In this document: one piece after another, positions 9,677-19,599 of the stretch | Numbering within the stretch: position 1 is the first letter of the stretch | Layout of the letters: the number at the start of each line of letters is the position of its first letter | Position numbers and translations under genes: made by a program | The notes under the pieces: generated by a model | Told to the model about the DNA's origin: nothing | Database searches by the model: none | Seen by the model: only the letters and a program-made list of their open reading frames with translations | From: Diplodia intermedia | Lineage: Eukaryota; Ascomycota; Dothideomycetes; Botryosphaeriales; Botryosphaeriaceae | Length of the DNA: 64,000 nucleotides | Assembly (NCBI GenBank): GCA_021495925.1 | Contig: JAKEKT010000053.1 | Location: 186,001 to 250,000 of the forward strand | Direction of reading: 5' to 3'

Positions 9677-11401
9677 TCATGGCGAGGTATCACCAGAGCC
9701 GGACTCAGCCTCGGCATCCAAGGCTGACGCTTTTGACAATGTCTCCACTATGTCGACAACAGCGTTTATTCTCGCCCTTTGAGCACGGGACTCGTCGATA
9801 GATGCCCGGATTGAGGCCTTCAACTCGGCGGCCATGGCATCCCTCTTTTGGATGACCTCAGCTTTTTTAGCCTTGATATCGGCGAGTTGCTGAGGAAGCT
9901 TCGCTTCTTCCTTCAGAATTTCCTTGTACAACTCAATGTTCTTCCCAAATGGAGTGTGCTTGAGAGTCCATTTAGCAGCCTGCTCCCATACATTGTCGCC
10001 GAGAGCCTTTCCACTCGAGTTATTCGAGCCTGCTGGCTCGTGGCGAAAGCCACCGCCGTCTTCGATATACCCGTCACCGATGGTGGTGAGCAGGATCTCT
10101 GACGCGACGCAATCATCCGCACCCGTGCACCAATATATGGCGCATCCCTGTAATCCGTAAGAATTCTCTTTGAAGAGGAGCTTACATGCCGCATCCACGA
10201 GGCTCATTATGTAATTAGAGCTCTCGTGCTTCTGGTACGCTTGAGTCCTCTTGAAAGAGTTGCCGTAACCAAAATATCGGAGTGGCGCTTCGAGCGGCTC
10301 GTCACGCTCCGCTGGTGGTATCCGCCGGATCCGTGCCTCTAGAGCATCGCAGAAATGTTCTAGGTTCCTGACCCGATGAGGCTTCAGAAACGAAGGGTTG
10401 TTAGGGTCTGAGAGATAGCGTCTCTCCCCTCTCTTGGCAGCATCAAGTGTAAACTTGCCCTTTTCATCCGGCCCAACCATTCTGTCAAGATCGTGGGCCA
10501 CTTGAAATTCAGTCAAGTCTGGATACTTCCGCAGCTTGCCGATTACTTCGGTAAACTCGTTCGCCGTAGGGGAATCTCCCACCTTGTTCGTAAGGAGGAC
10601 ATGGTAGATTCTTGGCGCATCATTGCCTTTATACAGCATAAGCCGCTGTTCATTGGGGCGCAGCATTTTCGCTACACCATCTCTGTTCTCTATCTTCGCC
10701 TTGAGGAGATTCCCGCCCATGATCTCAAGGAGAATCGGTATGGGAATCGCGGCTAGGATGGGAATGCAGATCTTGATCCATTCATCACAGCTCTTCTGTT
10801 TGAACAGACTTGCCTTGATCGGCTTGATCCTGCTGGCGTCTTTTTTCCAAGCGTAACTCGCCAAGTGGTGGTAGCCCTTCTGTAGCTTTTCCCGGAACAC
10901 ATTCGGCGTCAGAGAAGGTCTGATCGGGGCTGCCTGCTGCATAGGTGGGACGAAGATGGAAAAGGTCTGCTGGGTTTCCGGGGCAACCTCCATGTCGTCT
11001 TCCTGCGATTCCGCCTGAGCCTGGGTCAGAGCGGGCTCTTCATCAATCTCGGAAGACTGATCTGAACCAGGCTCTTCGTCGTCCTGATCTGAATCAGGCT
11101 CTTCATCGTCCAGATCTGCTCTGGGCACTTGGACCTGCGCTGCTTTGCCTTTGCCTTTGCCCATGTCATGCGCCGGGTCAGCTTGCGCGAGGTCGGCCTC
11201 ATCAGACTCTTCAGTCTCTTGTCCAGCTGTCGTAGACAGCGGACCTTGATCCGACGCAGAGGAATCCCTCTGCGTCCTTCGCTGGACAGCCTGAGCTAGT
11301 CCAGCCTGCGCATACGGCGATGCAGCGCCTGCGGGCTGTCCGCCGTGTGTGTCGCTGATACGCTTGTGAGGGCGCGGCGATTCGTCTTCGGTGTTGCTCA
11401 T
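9677..11401 (-). CDS. Hypothetical acidic/helical protein, 574 aa
   Basis: I chose the ATG at 11401 (MSNTEDESPRPHKR); the frame stays open to 11599 but the upstream part reads like leader. The first ~150 residues are acidic and disordered, with DDEEPDSDQ-type repeats and a GKGKGKAAQ patch. A folded region follows (about 170-500), with a hydrophobic stretch CIPILAAIPIPILLEIMGG and the segment LRYFGYGNSFKRTQAYQKHE, then SSNYIMSLVDAACKLLF and a Gly-rich EDGGGFRHEPAG. The end is a helical, charged tail. The YFGYGNSFKR part loosely recalls a GIY-YIG-type core, but I cannot support a nuclease call. Likely a lineage-specific fungal family. It is transcribed divergently from the gene at 11932. Confidence 0.75.
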   Translation of the reverse strand: MSNTEDESPRPHKRISDTHGGQPAGAASPYAQAGLAQAVQRRTQRDSSASDQGPLSTTAGQETEESDEADLAQADPAHDMGKGKGKAAQVQVPRADLDDEEPDSDQDDEEPGSDQSSEIDEEPALTQAQAESQEDDMEVAPETQQTFSIFVPPMQQAAPIRPSLTPNVFREKLQKGYHHLASYAWKKDASRIKPIKASLFKQKSCDEWIKICIPILAAIPIPILLEIMGGNLLKAKIENRDGVAKMLRPNEQRLMLYKGNDAPRIYHVLLTNKVGDSPTANEFTEVIGKLRKYPDLTEFQVAHDLDRMVGPDEKGKFTLDAAKRGERRYLSDPNNPSFLKPHRVRNLEHFCDALEARIRRIPPAERDEPLEAPLRYFGYGNSFKRTQAYQKHESSNYIMSLVDAACKLLFKENSYGLQGCAIYWCTGADDCVASEILLTTIGDGYIEDGGGFRHEPAGSNNSSGKALGDNVWEQAAKWTLKHTPFGKNIELYKEILKEEAKLPQQLADIKAKKAEVIQKRDAMAAELKASIRASIDESRAQRARINAVVDIVETLSKASALDAEAESGSGDTSP

Positions 11402-11931
11402 GGTGTCGAGATGTTGTAGAGAAATGAGAGAGTGAGGAGGAAGAGGTTGTAGAGTGGCAATTGCGCCCGTTGCTAGGCGCACGGGCCACCACGGCGCTGG
11501 CTGCTCGAGCGTGTAGCGTCGAGTGAAGCGGCGGCCTCTCCTCACCCAAACACCACATCCCAAACCTCTGGCCACATCAAACATGGCGCAACACAGCATG
11601 GCTTCAACTACCTATGCGAAAGTGCGTATAAACCAGCACGTACGTCCGGATCTCTGCTTCGACTGCCCATGAAACAGAATCTTATGTGCTCAATTTCAGT
11701 CTGTCATGCAGACGAACGCGTTCGACGTGCCTGTCTCCTAACCAGTGCTAACCATTTGCAGCTAGTAGCGCGCTAGCGTTAGCGCGCCGCGCAACGCGCC
11801 TTAGACCTCTCGTCGCGCGCTGTTCTCTTTCTTCTCCACACCAATCGTCTCACCAATGAGTTCATTTGTCGCACTATTTCCACTCACTGCGCTCGCCGTA
11901 CTAACGTGTCCGCAGGCATCGATACACGACC

Positions 11932-13038
11932 ATGGCAGACGACGAACGCAACGCCAACGTTAAAAACGTTTTCACTCCACTGAGCGAAGAGCTCCGGGGA
12001 ATGACTGACGAGGAGAGACAACGGTCGCTCGCCAGTTTGGCTGAAATGGATGAGCGCTTCGAGCGCCATTTGGCTACGATAAGGCAGCAGCCATTTCCTC
12101 CTTTGCCGCCGCTGCCGCCTCTTCCGCCTATGCCGGCTTTGCCGCCGCTGCCGCCGCCCCTGCCGCCCTTGCCGCCGCCTCTGCGACCGCTGCCGCCATT
12201 GGAGTTGCCAGAGTTGCCACCTCCGCGAGTGCCAAGAATCGACCCTGAGGCGTTCTTTCGGCAACTGGGCGCACTCCAATTGAGTCGCCAAGAAGGGCAG
12301 GAAAGCGCGACAGCGTCTTCTGCAGTGGGACCGTCGGATGATTCCGCGGTCCAAGAAGTGGAGCAACCGTCGGGTGATACCGCGGCTCCAGAAGTAGAGC
12401 AGCATGGCACTGCTCTAGGACGTGCTGGTTCTTTGACGCGCAAGCGTGCAGAGAACAGCAACCTGTCGGAAGACGCTGAACGAGCGGACGCTGGTAAGCG
12501 GCACGCTGGTGAAGCTGAACCCGAGACGATGGGAGAAGGTGAGCCAGCCGGTGGCCTGCGGTCCGCTGAGCATCAGCCTGATCCACATACTGCGCAGCAG
12601 TCAGTTTTACCACTGAGGCTGTCGAAGTCGAAGACGAAGCAGAAGACTGCTGACTTTGTCTTCGTCGTTGTAGATGCCGATGGTCGTCAACACCTTGTTG
12701 ACGATGCGCTGATCCATAATCATCCAGATGTCGCAACATTGCTTCAGATGGCATATGATATGGAGCACACCGGCACTAAGGAGGTCAGAGAGTGGGTGAC
12801 TGGGACCTCGATGAGGTGCTATGCACGCGCTTACATCGAGAGTCTTCCAGCAACTTGGACTGAAGACCTTGCCGCTTGCACAGACTGTGCAAGGGCAGAA
12901 CGGCCCTGCATCATCATCAGGCAAAGCTCTGCCGTGAATGGTCTGGGACAGCTTGGGATTCTTCCGCTCCCGGAAGGAGACAGGCAAGGTTCGTCGTTTG
13001 GCGACCTTGCATATTGGGTGAAGCGTGAAGACCGCTGA
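11932..13038 (+). CDS. Proline-rich protein with C-terminal CxxC-x6-C, 368 aa
   Basis: The start at 11932 has a strong ACCATGG context. Residues 1-50 are helical and charged. Residues ~53-105 are almost only Pro and Leu with a PPLPPLPP pattern, a polyproline segment of the kind that binds SH3/WW/profilin partners. A disordered Ser/Glu-rich middle follows. The C-terminal ~120 residues look folded: DFVFVVVDADGRQHLVDD, then EWVTGTSMRCYARAYIESLP, then CTDCARAERPC (Cys 316, 319, 326) and LGILPLPEG. CxxCx6C is half of a fungal Zn2Cys6 spacing, but the second half is absent, so this is not a classical zinc-cluster activator. The role is unknown; a protein-interaction adaptor is possible. Confidence 0.75.
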   Translation: MADDERNANVKNVFTPLSEELRGMTDEERQRSLASLAEMDERFERHLATIRQQPFPPLPPLPPLPPMPALPPLPPPLPPLPPPLRPLPPLELPELPPPRVPRIDPEAFFRQLGALQLSRQEGQESATASSAVGPSDDSAVQEVEQPSGDTAAPEVEQHGTALGRAGSLTRKRAENSNLSEDAERADAGKRHAGEAEPETMGEGEPAGGLRSAEHQPDPHTAQQSVLPLRLSKSKTKQKTADFVFVVVDADGRQHLVDDALIHNHPDVATLLQMAYDMEHTGTKEVREWVTGTSMRCYARAYIESLPATWTEDLAACTDCARAERPCIIIRQSSAVNGLGQLGILPLPEGDRQGSSFGDLAYWVKREDR

Positions 13039-13115
13039 GTCTTCACAAAGTGAACAGTCTCTTGAAGTTCAACACTAGATGAAGACCATTGGGTCTTCGT
13101 GAAGTGGACCGTCTT
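13025..13115 (+). repeat. Duplicated hairpin at the stop codon/3' UTR
   Basis: GTGAAGAC..GTCTTCAC (13025-13046) is a perfect 8-bp stem that includes the stop codon of the preceding gene in its loop side. A second hairpin, GAAGAC..GTCTTC (13081-13098), follows 54 bp later inside a diverged tandem copy of the same segment. This could act in mRNA 3'-end processing or stability; that is inference. Confidence 0.6.
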
Positions 13116-13517
13116 CTGACGTCCAGTAGTCTTTTCTTACAGTCAACAACTTCTGCCATTCGGCTTTTTCCTATTGCTCATTAGAATTAGCTCTCATACC
13201 AATCGAACTCTGCGCCAGTATGACAGCTTCGCGCTTTGCGCCAACTAGACATTTGAATTCATCTCTTAATTGAAGCACCGTCGAGACATTATAACTTGAA
13301 AAACAGCTTTGTGACTTGTGATGTAGCTGCTATGGATCCGTGGTGTTGAGCGTGCTCGTCTTTGAACCGCGCTTATTCGATTTAAGGAGGGCCACTTGAT
13401 CATGTGCATGCGTCCGAAGTGGCGGAGCTTGTGAAGGATGTGGATGCTTGCACTGAGCGTGCGAGGTTTTAAGCCGATGGGGTAATCCGCATTCGCGGCT
13501 TTCGGGAATCCTGTATC
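13116..13517. other. Intergenic, nothing recognised
   Basis: Convergent 3' ends of the genes at 11932 and 13518. No repeat or RNA gene seen. Confidence 0.5.
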
Positions 13518-14597
13518 TTAGAAATTCTCCACCGTAACCCCCTTCCCGAGTTGCCCCGCGAGCTCCAGCAGCTTGTCCCCGATAACCAAATCCATCAACC
13601 CAAACCCTACGCACTTGAACAACGTCAGACCCTCCTCCTCCACTTTCGCATCTGCCCCCTGCAAGAACAACTCGCCTACCTCCGTCATCTCCTCCGGCTT
13701 CATCCCGGCTCTAATCAGCTCCCCCGCCTCCACCAAACACTCCTCCTTTGCATCAACCCACACCCTCTCCGCAGCCCGTAGCGTCTCGGTATCAATCTCC
13801 TGCATCTCCGGCTTATACGATCCGATACACGACATAAACCTTGGCCTCTCCGCGCCCGGCCCCTCCCCGAGCAAATCCTTCTTCGCAAACAACGGCTCCC
13901 TCGACGGTGTACAGCAAAACACGGCATCCGACTCGGCCAGCCTACTCTTCACCGACTCCCCATACGCCTGCGCACCCCCCTCCTGCGCCACCGCCTCAAA
14001 CACAACACCGGGATACGCCTCCCTCAACTCCGTCAAGACACCCTTCTCCATCTCCCTCAACCGCTTCTCGCCACGGTTAAACACCGACACCCGCCGAATG
14101 CTCCCCTCGGGCAACAACTTCAACGCCAACCGCACATGCCACTCGACCTGCCTCCCGGCCCCAAACACGACGAGGTTCCGCAGCGGCGCGTGTTTCCAGC
14201 GCGTCAGCACCGCCATGGTCGCCAGCGCCGTCCGGAACGGCGTCACCTCGGCCGCGTTGATGACGCCCCGCAGCTCGCCGTCGGGCGCGAAGACGGTGAC
14301 GGAGCCCTTGACGGGCCCGGCGCTGGGGAGCGTGATGGTCTTGACCGTCGTCGCCGTCGTCGTGTTGGAGACGGGCATGACGAGCACGGTGTCGCGGGCC
14401 GGGAGCGTCGTTATGAAGGTGCGCTGCGGCTGGTGGATCTGCGGGGGCGGGGTGGAGGACGTGGCGTTTTCTTGCTGTTGCTTTTCTTGCGTGAAGTCGG
14501 CGAGGGCGGTGGTGAGGGCGGTGAGGAGGAGGGTGGCGTGTTGGGGCGTGAGGGTGCGGAGGATGGTGGAGACGTCGGATTCGGTGAGGATGAGCAT
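13518..14597 (-). CDS. Ornithine cyclodeaminase / mu-crystallin family protein, 359 aa
   Basis: The start is the ATG at 14597 (MLILTESDVS); an in-frame extension to 14801 reads like leader. Family features are clear: an N-terminal substrate half with TPFRTALATMAV (residues 119-130, the conserved Thr-x2-Arg-Thr of the family), then the Rossmann dinucleotide site VVFGAGRQVEWH (146-150 GAGRQ), SVFNRGEKRL, AVFCCTPS and a C-terminal helix that packs back on the first domain. Members are NAD(P)-dependent imine/ketimine reductases, amino-acid dehydrogenases or ornithine cyclodeaminases; the substrate cannot be read here. A low-complexity insert (QEKQQQENATSSTPPPQ) near residues 37-55 is unusual. Cytosolic, no targeting signal seen. 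The second MITE copy begins 312 bp upstream. Confidence 0.88.
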   Translation of the reverse strand: MLILTESDVSTILRTLTPQHATLLLTALTTALADFTQEKQQQENATSSTPPPQIHQPQRTFITTLPARDTVLVMPVSNTTTATTVKTITLPSAGPVKGSVTVFAPDGELRGVINAAEVTPFRTALATMAVLTRWKHAPLRNLVVFGAGRQVEWHVRLALKLLPEGSIRRVSVFNRGEKRLREMEKGVLTELREAYPGVVFEAVAQEGGAQAYGESVKSRLAESDAVFCCTPSREPLFAKKDLLGEGPGAERPRFMSCIGSYKPEMQEIDTETLRAAERVWVDAKEECLVEAGELIRAGMKPEEMTEVGELFLQGADAKVEEEGLTLFKCVGFGLMDLVIGDKLLELAGQLGKGVTVENF

Positions 14598-14908
14598 TTT
14601 TGGTTTGCTGGTTGGAGGGTGGTTTGATGTGAAGAATGATGTAAGATGGCTGTTTATGAGGTGCGATGTATTTATTTGCGTCGAGTTGGAGTCAGTTTTG
14701 ATAAGGCCGAGGATAACCGCCGATGTCGCTCCATTCGCCCTCCGGCTATCGGCGAGATTTGATGGAGCCGGCGACGCCTTCGTCAAACAGCGTTCACACA
14801 TCTACTTGCTTTCCTTCCTGTTTCATCTCACCCATTTCCTCTTACGTACACCAGGCTTCCACTCGCTCTCGCCGTCTTTACGACTGATACGGATTTAAAG
14901 GGAGATGG

Positions 14909-15116
14909 CACGGTGGGTGACAAAAGAAATTGCCCACTTCATCCCCATCCGCCTTACACAGACGCATTTATACACAGTTGATTACAAGATCCGGACATGG
15001 ATGCGTGCGTTCCAAACCTATCTTTATGTCCAGACCTTGTATTCAACTGCCTACATAAATATCTCAATGCGTGCAAGGCAGATGCGGGTGGGCAGTTCCT
15101 TTTGTCACTCGCCGTG
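14909..15116. mobile_element. Foldback MITE, copy 2
   Basis: 208 bp with ends CACGGTGGGTGACAAAAGAA and TTCCTTTTGTCACTCGCCGTG. The internal inverted repeat at 14973-15051 pairs CACAGTTGATTACAAGATCC with GACCTTGTATTCAACTGCC. Flanks read GGAGATGG before and CTGGTCAGG after; no convincing target duplication. It sits in the upstream region of the ornithine cyclodeaminase-family gene. Confidence 0.88.
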
Positions 15117-15560
15117 CTGGTCAGGACGGCAATTGACTTCATGGCAGAGATGTCTCTTTTCGATGCATTGCCTGTGTTTTATTCTATCATCAAAATGAAG
15201 CACATTCGGTAGCTTTTGGGAAGGTATACTGACCGCGCATAGATCAGGCGTTTTCTCGACCCAGGCCTTGATATATGGATGTTCCAACGTACCACGGGTT
15301 GTGGAATGGCCTTGTTCCGATGAATTACCCATATATCCTCGAATATGCGCACCTTTGTGGCTCAAATGTCCCGCTGGCATTGAGAGCTTGGTCGAAACAG
15401 GACGGTGTGTCGTGGTTTCGGAGTTGCAAGTCACCTTGAATTACAGAATGGCGAAAGCGAGTAGTCCAGGATATACTTACGCAATACGAATGAGCTAATC
15501 AGACCAAGCAACCCCTCTGTACATCAACACACCCAGATCCCGTAAGCCCCCTCCCCCCAT
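15117..15560. other. Intergenic, no supported gene
   Basis: Short overlapping frames on both strands without motifs or good starts. Nothing else seen. Confidence 0.4.
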
Positions 15561-16053
15561 CTACAGCGTAATAGAGACCTTCCCATCCTGCAGACAGACA
15601 AAATCATCAGGCCCGTTACCACCAAGTTGACACTTAACCGGGATCCTGGCGGACGCGCGCTTCGCATCGCTACATTCATCCCCCGTCAGCATCATCCATG
15701 CCACCGCTTGTGCCGGTAAGAAAACATACGTTTTATTGTTTTCATAGAGGGTGACTATGAACCTTTCGTCGCCGCCGGTGACACGCCAGGTATAGTCGAA
15801 ATGGGGGACGGGGAACCGCTTCGCTGTTCCGAGCTCGGGCCCAGCGGCGAAGACTTTTTCGTGGATGGTGGGGAGACTGAATCTGACGACCCTTATGCCT
15901 CTGTAGTCGCGGATTATCTGCGGAGGGAGTGAGGTTAGCGGGGAGGATGGCGAGGTAGAGACTTGTGCGTACCGTGTCACTGATAACGATGGTCCTCCTG
16001 TCGGCGCAGACGGTAGAGGCGAGGAAAGCGGCGGCGGCGACGATGAACTTCAT
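15561..16053 (-). CDS. Small secreted protein, 145 aa, one intron
   Basis: Exon 1 is 16053-15973 and exon 2 is 15917-15561; the 55-bp intron (GTACGC..CTCCGCAG, branch GCTAACC) is phase 0. Residues 1-17 are a clear signal peptide (MKFIVAAAAFLASTVCA) with cleavage likely before DRRT. The mature part (about 128 aa) starts with RTIVISDTIIRDYRG and continues as a beta-rich-looking domain with few charged runs. The C-terminal third holds three Cys (GDECSD, VKCQLG, FVCLQD). No enzyme motif is visible. Size, secretion and lack of a known domain make it an effector-like candidate by inference only. Unspliced reading would give two unrelated ORFs, one with only the signal peptide. Confidence 0.75.
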
Positions 16054-16325
16054 TTTGGCGGGAGGGTGGCCAGTGGGTTTGAGGAATGTGATGGTGGGAG
16101 AGGATGGGCGCTTAAAGGGCAGTTTTGCAGTTGCACTGGAGTAGGTACCATGGTCTTTCTTGACGTCATATTACCAAAGATTCAACGTTCGGGCATCGCT
16201 TCCGGGGTACCTAGCTAGTGCCCGCCCAACACGAAGCACAAAAACAACGACAGATCACCAACAACATTCGCACTGCCGAGTCCCACCCTACACACCGCGA
16301 TACTCTGCACACTGACAAACCCAAC

Positions 16326-16580
16326 ATGCACTCGCATCCTAAAGGCGCCGCGCGACCCGGGCAGAAAGCTGGCGCACCTCCGGGCGCAGCACCACTGTCA
16401 CAGCCACAGCCACAGAAATCCCGCTCTGTCCCCAACTACATGAAGCCAACTGCAAGCTCTTTGGCACGCATCGTGGCGCCTCGATCCCAGCAGAAGAAGC
16501 CGTCGCAATCATCCTTGTGGTTCTCGGCCTGGTCCGCTCCGCCTCCACAGAAGACTCAACTGTTGCCTGCGAAAGAGTAG
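16326..16580 (+). CDS. Doubtful small basic ORF, 84 aa
   Basis: ATG at 16326 after AACCCAAC. The product is Pro/Gln/Ser-rich and basic (PQPQKSRSVPNYMKPTASSL), with no motif. It could be real but has no independent support; an upstream in-frame start at 16218 would make it 120 aa. Confidence 0.25.
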   Translation: MHSHPKGAARPGQKAGAPPGAAPLSQPQPQKSRSVPNYMKPTASSLARIVAPRSQQKKPSQSSLWFSAWSAPPPQKTQLLPAKE

Positions 16581-17078
16581 CATCCGCCATCGCCGCCCAG
16601 CACCACGGCCTGCTGAATCGCAGCGGTGGACAAATTTCCTGATTGTCCAGCCGTATTCCGTTGACGGCAAGGCAAAGCCCTCGCAGAATCGCTCCAGCGC
16701 CGATGACCCCACCACGCACCTCCGCCGCTTAGGCGAAGCCGAACACACGCGCGAACCGCAGCTAGCACATCGCAGCTAGCCGTCCAACCCGACGCACCCA
16801 CCCGACGCACCCATCCGATAGAAAAGAGTGACAAGCACCACCCTTGTGTGTGATACGGCTACCGAGGAGAAAGCATCGCCAGCACTATGGCAGTGCAGAA
16901 CGGCGTCGTGCGCACTCACTTGTCCGTGGAGGTTGAGGCGGGATGGATATAGAGATGGGATGAGGAGATGGCGCGGATCCATGTGATTGTCGCGGGGTGT
17001 AGTATATTGGCGGTGGAAGCTGGATCATGGTGGTGCTTAGTGGGAGGATAGAAGGCGGTGGAAACGGGTCAGACAATA
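16581..17078. other. Intergenic, nothing recognised
   Basis: Several short open frames overlap on both strands here without motifs. Confidence 0.4.
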
Positions 17079-17349
17079 GTGGTTCAGGAGCGAGACGGCC
17101 GCGTGGAGTGCTTGGTGCGCCGTGCTGAGAAGTACTGGGATGTGGACTGGGTATTGTGTGTACTGCTTGGATGAGGCGGCCCGGTGGTTCGCGGAACAGC
17201 TCGTCAGGTTTGTGCGTTGGATTGATGAAGTTCATTGCTGGGGATTGGCGCGCCAACGACCGGAATGCAAATGGAACGTTCTTGGTTGTGTCAAGTTTCG
17301 GGTTGTGACATGGGATGATCCAACCGTACTGATCCAGAAGCTACTATAG
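17079..17349 (+). pseudogene. Remnant related to the C-terminus of the gene at 19600
   Basis: The frame at 17122-17349 encodes LVRFVRWIDEVHCWGLARQR, which matches the pattern IKEYVHWINEIHLWGNTRHS near the end of the 734-aa protein at 19600-21879: V-x-W-I-x-E-x-H-x-W-G-x2-R, with Cys at an equivalent position. Just upstream (from ~17079) another frame gives a coding-like IVVQERDGRVECLVRRAEKY that stops in frame, so at least one frameshift separates the two parts. I read it as a decayed paralogue fragment. The residual frame may also be a short expressed ORF; no evidence either way. Confidence 0.55.
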
Positions 17350-17575
17350 ACGCACTGACCTTTTCGAGGAATTGATCCTGCCATGCCCGTCAGTTGACCA
17401 CAAATAAGATCTCTGGTGGTGATCCGAGGGCGACAGTATACCAGAACTGGATCGGGATATCCCAGAGCTACTGCTTGAATGTTGAAATCAGCGCTATTTT
17501 TGTTAAGCAGTCCATGCAGACAGTTCGGGTTTCATACCGAAATCTTTTGTAGTTCGTGAACTACGTGCTGCCTGA

Positions 17576-18190
17576 CTACTGCTGCAGCCTTGCCGCCTCT
17601 TTCGCTAGTGTGTGCGCCTTCTCATTTCCAGCGACTCCCTTGTGGCCAGGAACCCAGTGCAATTGAATGCCCACTCCACCCCGTCGTAACGCATGTAGAT
17701 TTCTAGTCAGAGAGTCGACGATATAACAGCTGGGTTTGCGTTCTGGTCTTTGAATTGCCAGAAGAGCAGTCTGGCAATCACTGAATACCAAGAATTCGGG
17801 TGCCGCGATCTGAGTGGCAAGGTCAACTGCCATCGAGATTCCCATGAGCTCGGCTTTTTCTACTATTGCGTCGGCTTTCGTATCGAGGTATGCTTGACGA
17901 TACATATCTAGAGGATACGCAACCGCGGCTGCGCCAAGTCTCTTCTTGACTCTGCTGCCGTCCGTGTAGATTGCCAGTGGAGAATTAAGCTGACTGGTTA
18001 GGAGATCGTGGTTGGCGATAGCTGATGGCGCGTTATCTGCTATGAAAATTGGTGGAGGCGATGGCTTCGTCAATTTGGGTTCTCCTACCACCATTGCGTA
18101 GTTCCGTGTGAGGTAGTTGTGCTGGGGTAGAATGTTTTGGAGGCGTCTGTTGGGCTGGGCGATGAAGGTCCACCTCGCGTTGGCTGACAT
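17576..18190 (-). CDS. RNase H domain protein, LINE-type retroelement remnant, 204 aa
   Basis: The pattern is that of RNase HI from fungal Tad-like non-LTR elements: IYTDGSRVKKRLGAAAVAY (first Asp), EKAELMGISMAVDLA (Glu), LVFSDCQTALLAIQ (second Asp) and LHWVPGHKGVAGNEKAHTLA. In active enzymes the last motif normally reads GNExAD; here the Asp is replaced by His (GNEKAH), so catalysis is doubtful. The N-terminal ~70 residues match nothing I know. No reverse transcriptase or endonuclease frame flanks it, so this is a 3'-end fragment or a stand-alone derivative. Such isolated RNase H ORFs are common in dothideomycete genomes (family knowledge). Confidence 0.8.
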   Translation of the reverse strand: MSANARWTFIAQPNRRLQNILPQHNYLTRNYAMVVGEPKLTKPSPPPIFIADNAPSAIANHDLLTSQLNSPLAIYTDGSRVKKRLGAAAVAYPLDMYRQAYLDTKADAIVEKAELMGISMAVDLATQIAAPEFLVFSDCQTALLAIQRPERKPSCYIVDSLTRNLHALRRGGVGIQLHWVPGHKGVAGNEKAHTLAKEAARLQQ

Positions 18191-19599
18191 CTCTTCTCAA
18201 TGACGGGTGCTGTGATTCTCTGGGACCGTTCAACATTGCTTCATCAACAACGACGCTCTTCCCATTCGGCTGGGAGAAAATGGTTGAATTAGGTACAGTC
18301 AGTGCAGTTCCGGTGTTTGAGGGGAAGAAACAGTTGAAGTGGCTGGTATCGGTGGTTTGATAGAAAGCAAGTCATTTAAATAGACGTCTGAGATATCACG
18401 AAGGCGTATTCCGAAATATTTTCCCTTGTTCCATTCCATGGATGGACTGTCGCGCCTTACTTCAATGATTCAGGGCTGTACAATTCCGATCAATGTGATA
18501 AATGTCCGCAAGCTTGTTCATCGCTACTATGGCATGATGCGGTGGCGAATGTGGCATGATAAGCGTGTGAGCTTTTGCCGTCGTGCCATTGTACATACAT
18601 ACGGAATCTGGTGCGAGTGAAAATAGATTTCCTTGCCAGCCTGGCTCGCAGCAGCCAACCATCCATCATTTGGCTTTGAGCGTCACCATCATGGTCTTCA
18701 GCTGGATGAAAGGGCTAAGTTTGAAATGCAAGGTCCACAAGACCGCTGACTGCTCATGCAAGAAGATCCGCCCATCTTTTGGATGGCTGGATACGAGGGG
18801 TCCTGGAAATCTATCATTCTAAGTAAGAAGTGTACATGATGAGATGGCAGGCGACGACGTGCAGCGAAGAGAGAGAGAGAGACGGAAGCCCAGAGGTGAA
18901 CGCGAAAAGTGACGTCTCCATACGACTTTGCTGCAGCAGCCATCATATTTCTTAAGCGGCAGAGCAATTTCGCTCTTATCATGTTGGTTTCCAAGCGACT
19001 ATGGTGGCACCGTGCAGCCCTTGCACGGGCCACGCCAGCCAGGTCAAATTCTCCTTGAGCGAAAGCCGAGGGAAGCTTCCAGCGCCACAGCAAAAGATGG
19101 GCTTCGAAGAATGCAAGTAGTTTTGCAGTCACGCACATAAGCAAGGATACGACTAAGCAGTTGAGTTGATGATAGATTTCAGGTTTGTCGCATATCGGGA
19201 GATGTTGAGTGAATCGGTTAGGAATGCAAGAGAATGCGGGGAAAATTGGTGGCGGAGATAACTTAGTCGTACAGACGTTATCCAGTGGAATTTTGGCTTT
19301 ACATTCTATATTGCGATCCACATTAGCGTAGAGATGACTGACATAGCTTACCCGCATACATTCCGAGACTCTACGACCGCCAGTCAGCCCTAGTACACTC
19401 TCCGGTTACCGTCGTTGTGTGTGATAAGTTGACTGACAAACCGCCGCTCCGAAATAATATATATGGACCTTCTCCACATCGAAATAGCGGTACGAGATTT
19501 CATGAACCATCTTTGTCCACCACCCATTTGTTCTCAATCTTGATTCGGTCTTCAATTTTCTTTTATTCCACTCCCTCTCCTTTTGAGAAAGATCTCAGA
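18191..19599. other. Intergenic, no supported gene
   Basis: A 219-codon minus-strand frame (18698-19357) is open but lacks motifs, so I do not call it. A short GA run lies at 18870-18881. The last part is the leader of the gene at 19600. Confidence 0.45.

Noticed and set aside
9677..11401. GIY-YIG nuclease call from YFGYGNSFKR
   Set aside because: Only a loose resemblance; the other motifs of the fold are not visible, so the gene is left as unknown.
13573..14898. 441-codon plus-strand frame
   Set aside because: Antisense of the ornithine cyclodeaminase-family gene, which has the family motifs on the minus strand.
14905..15212. Overlapping plus-strand frames of 71-97 codons
   Set aside because: They lie in the second MITE copy.
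18698..19357. 219-codon minus-strand frame
   Set aside because: No motif, no good start context, and no splice pattern; composition does not look coding.
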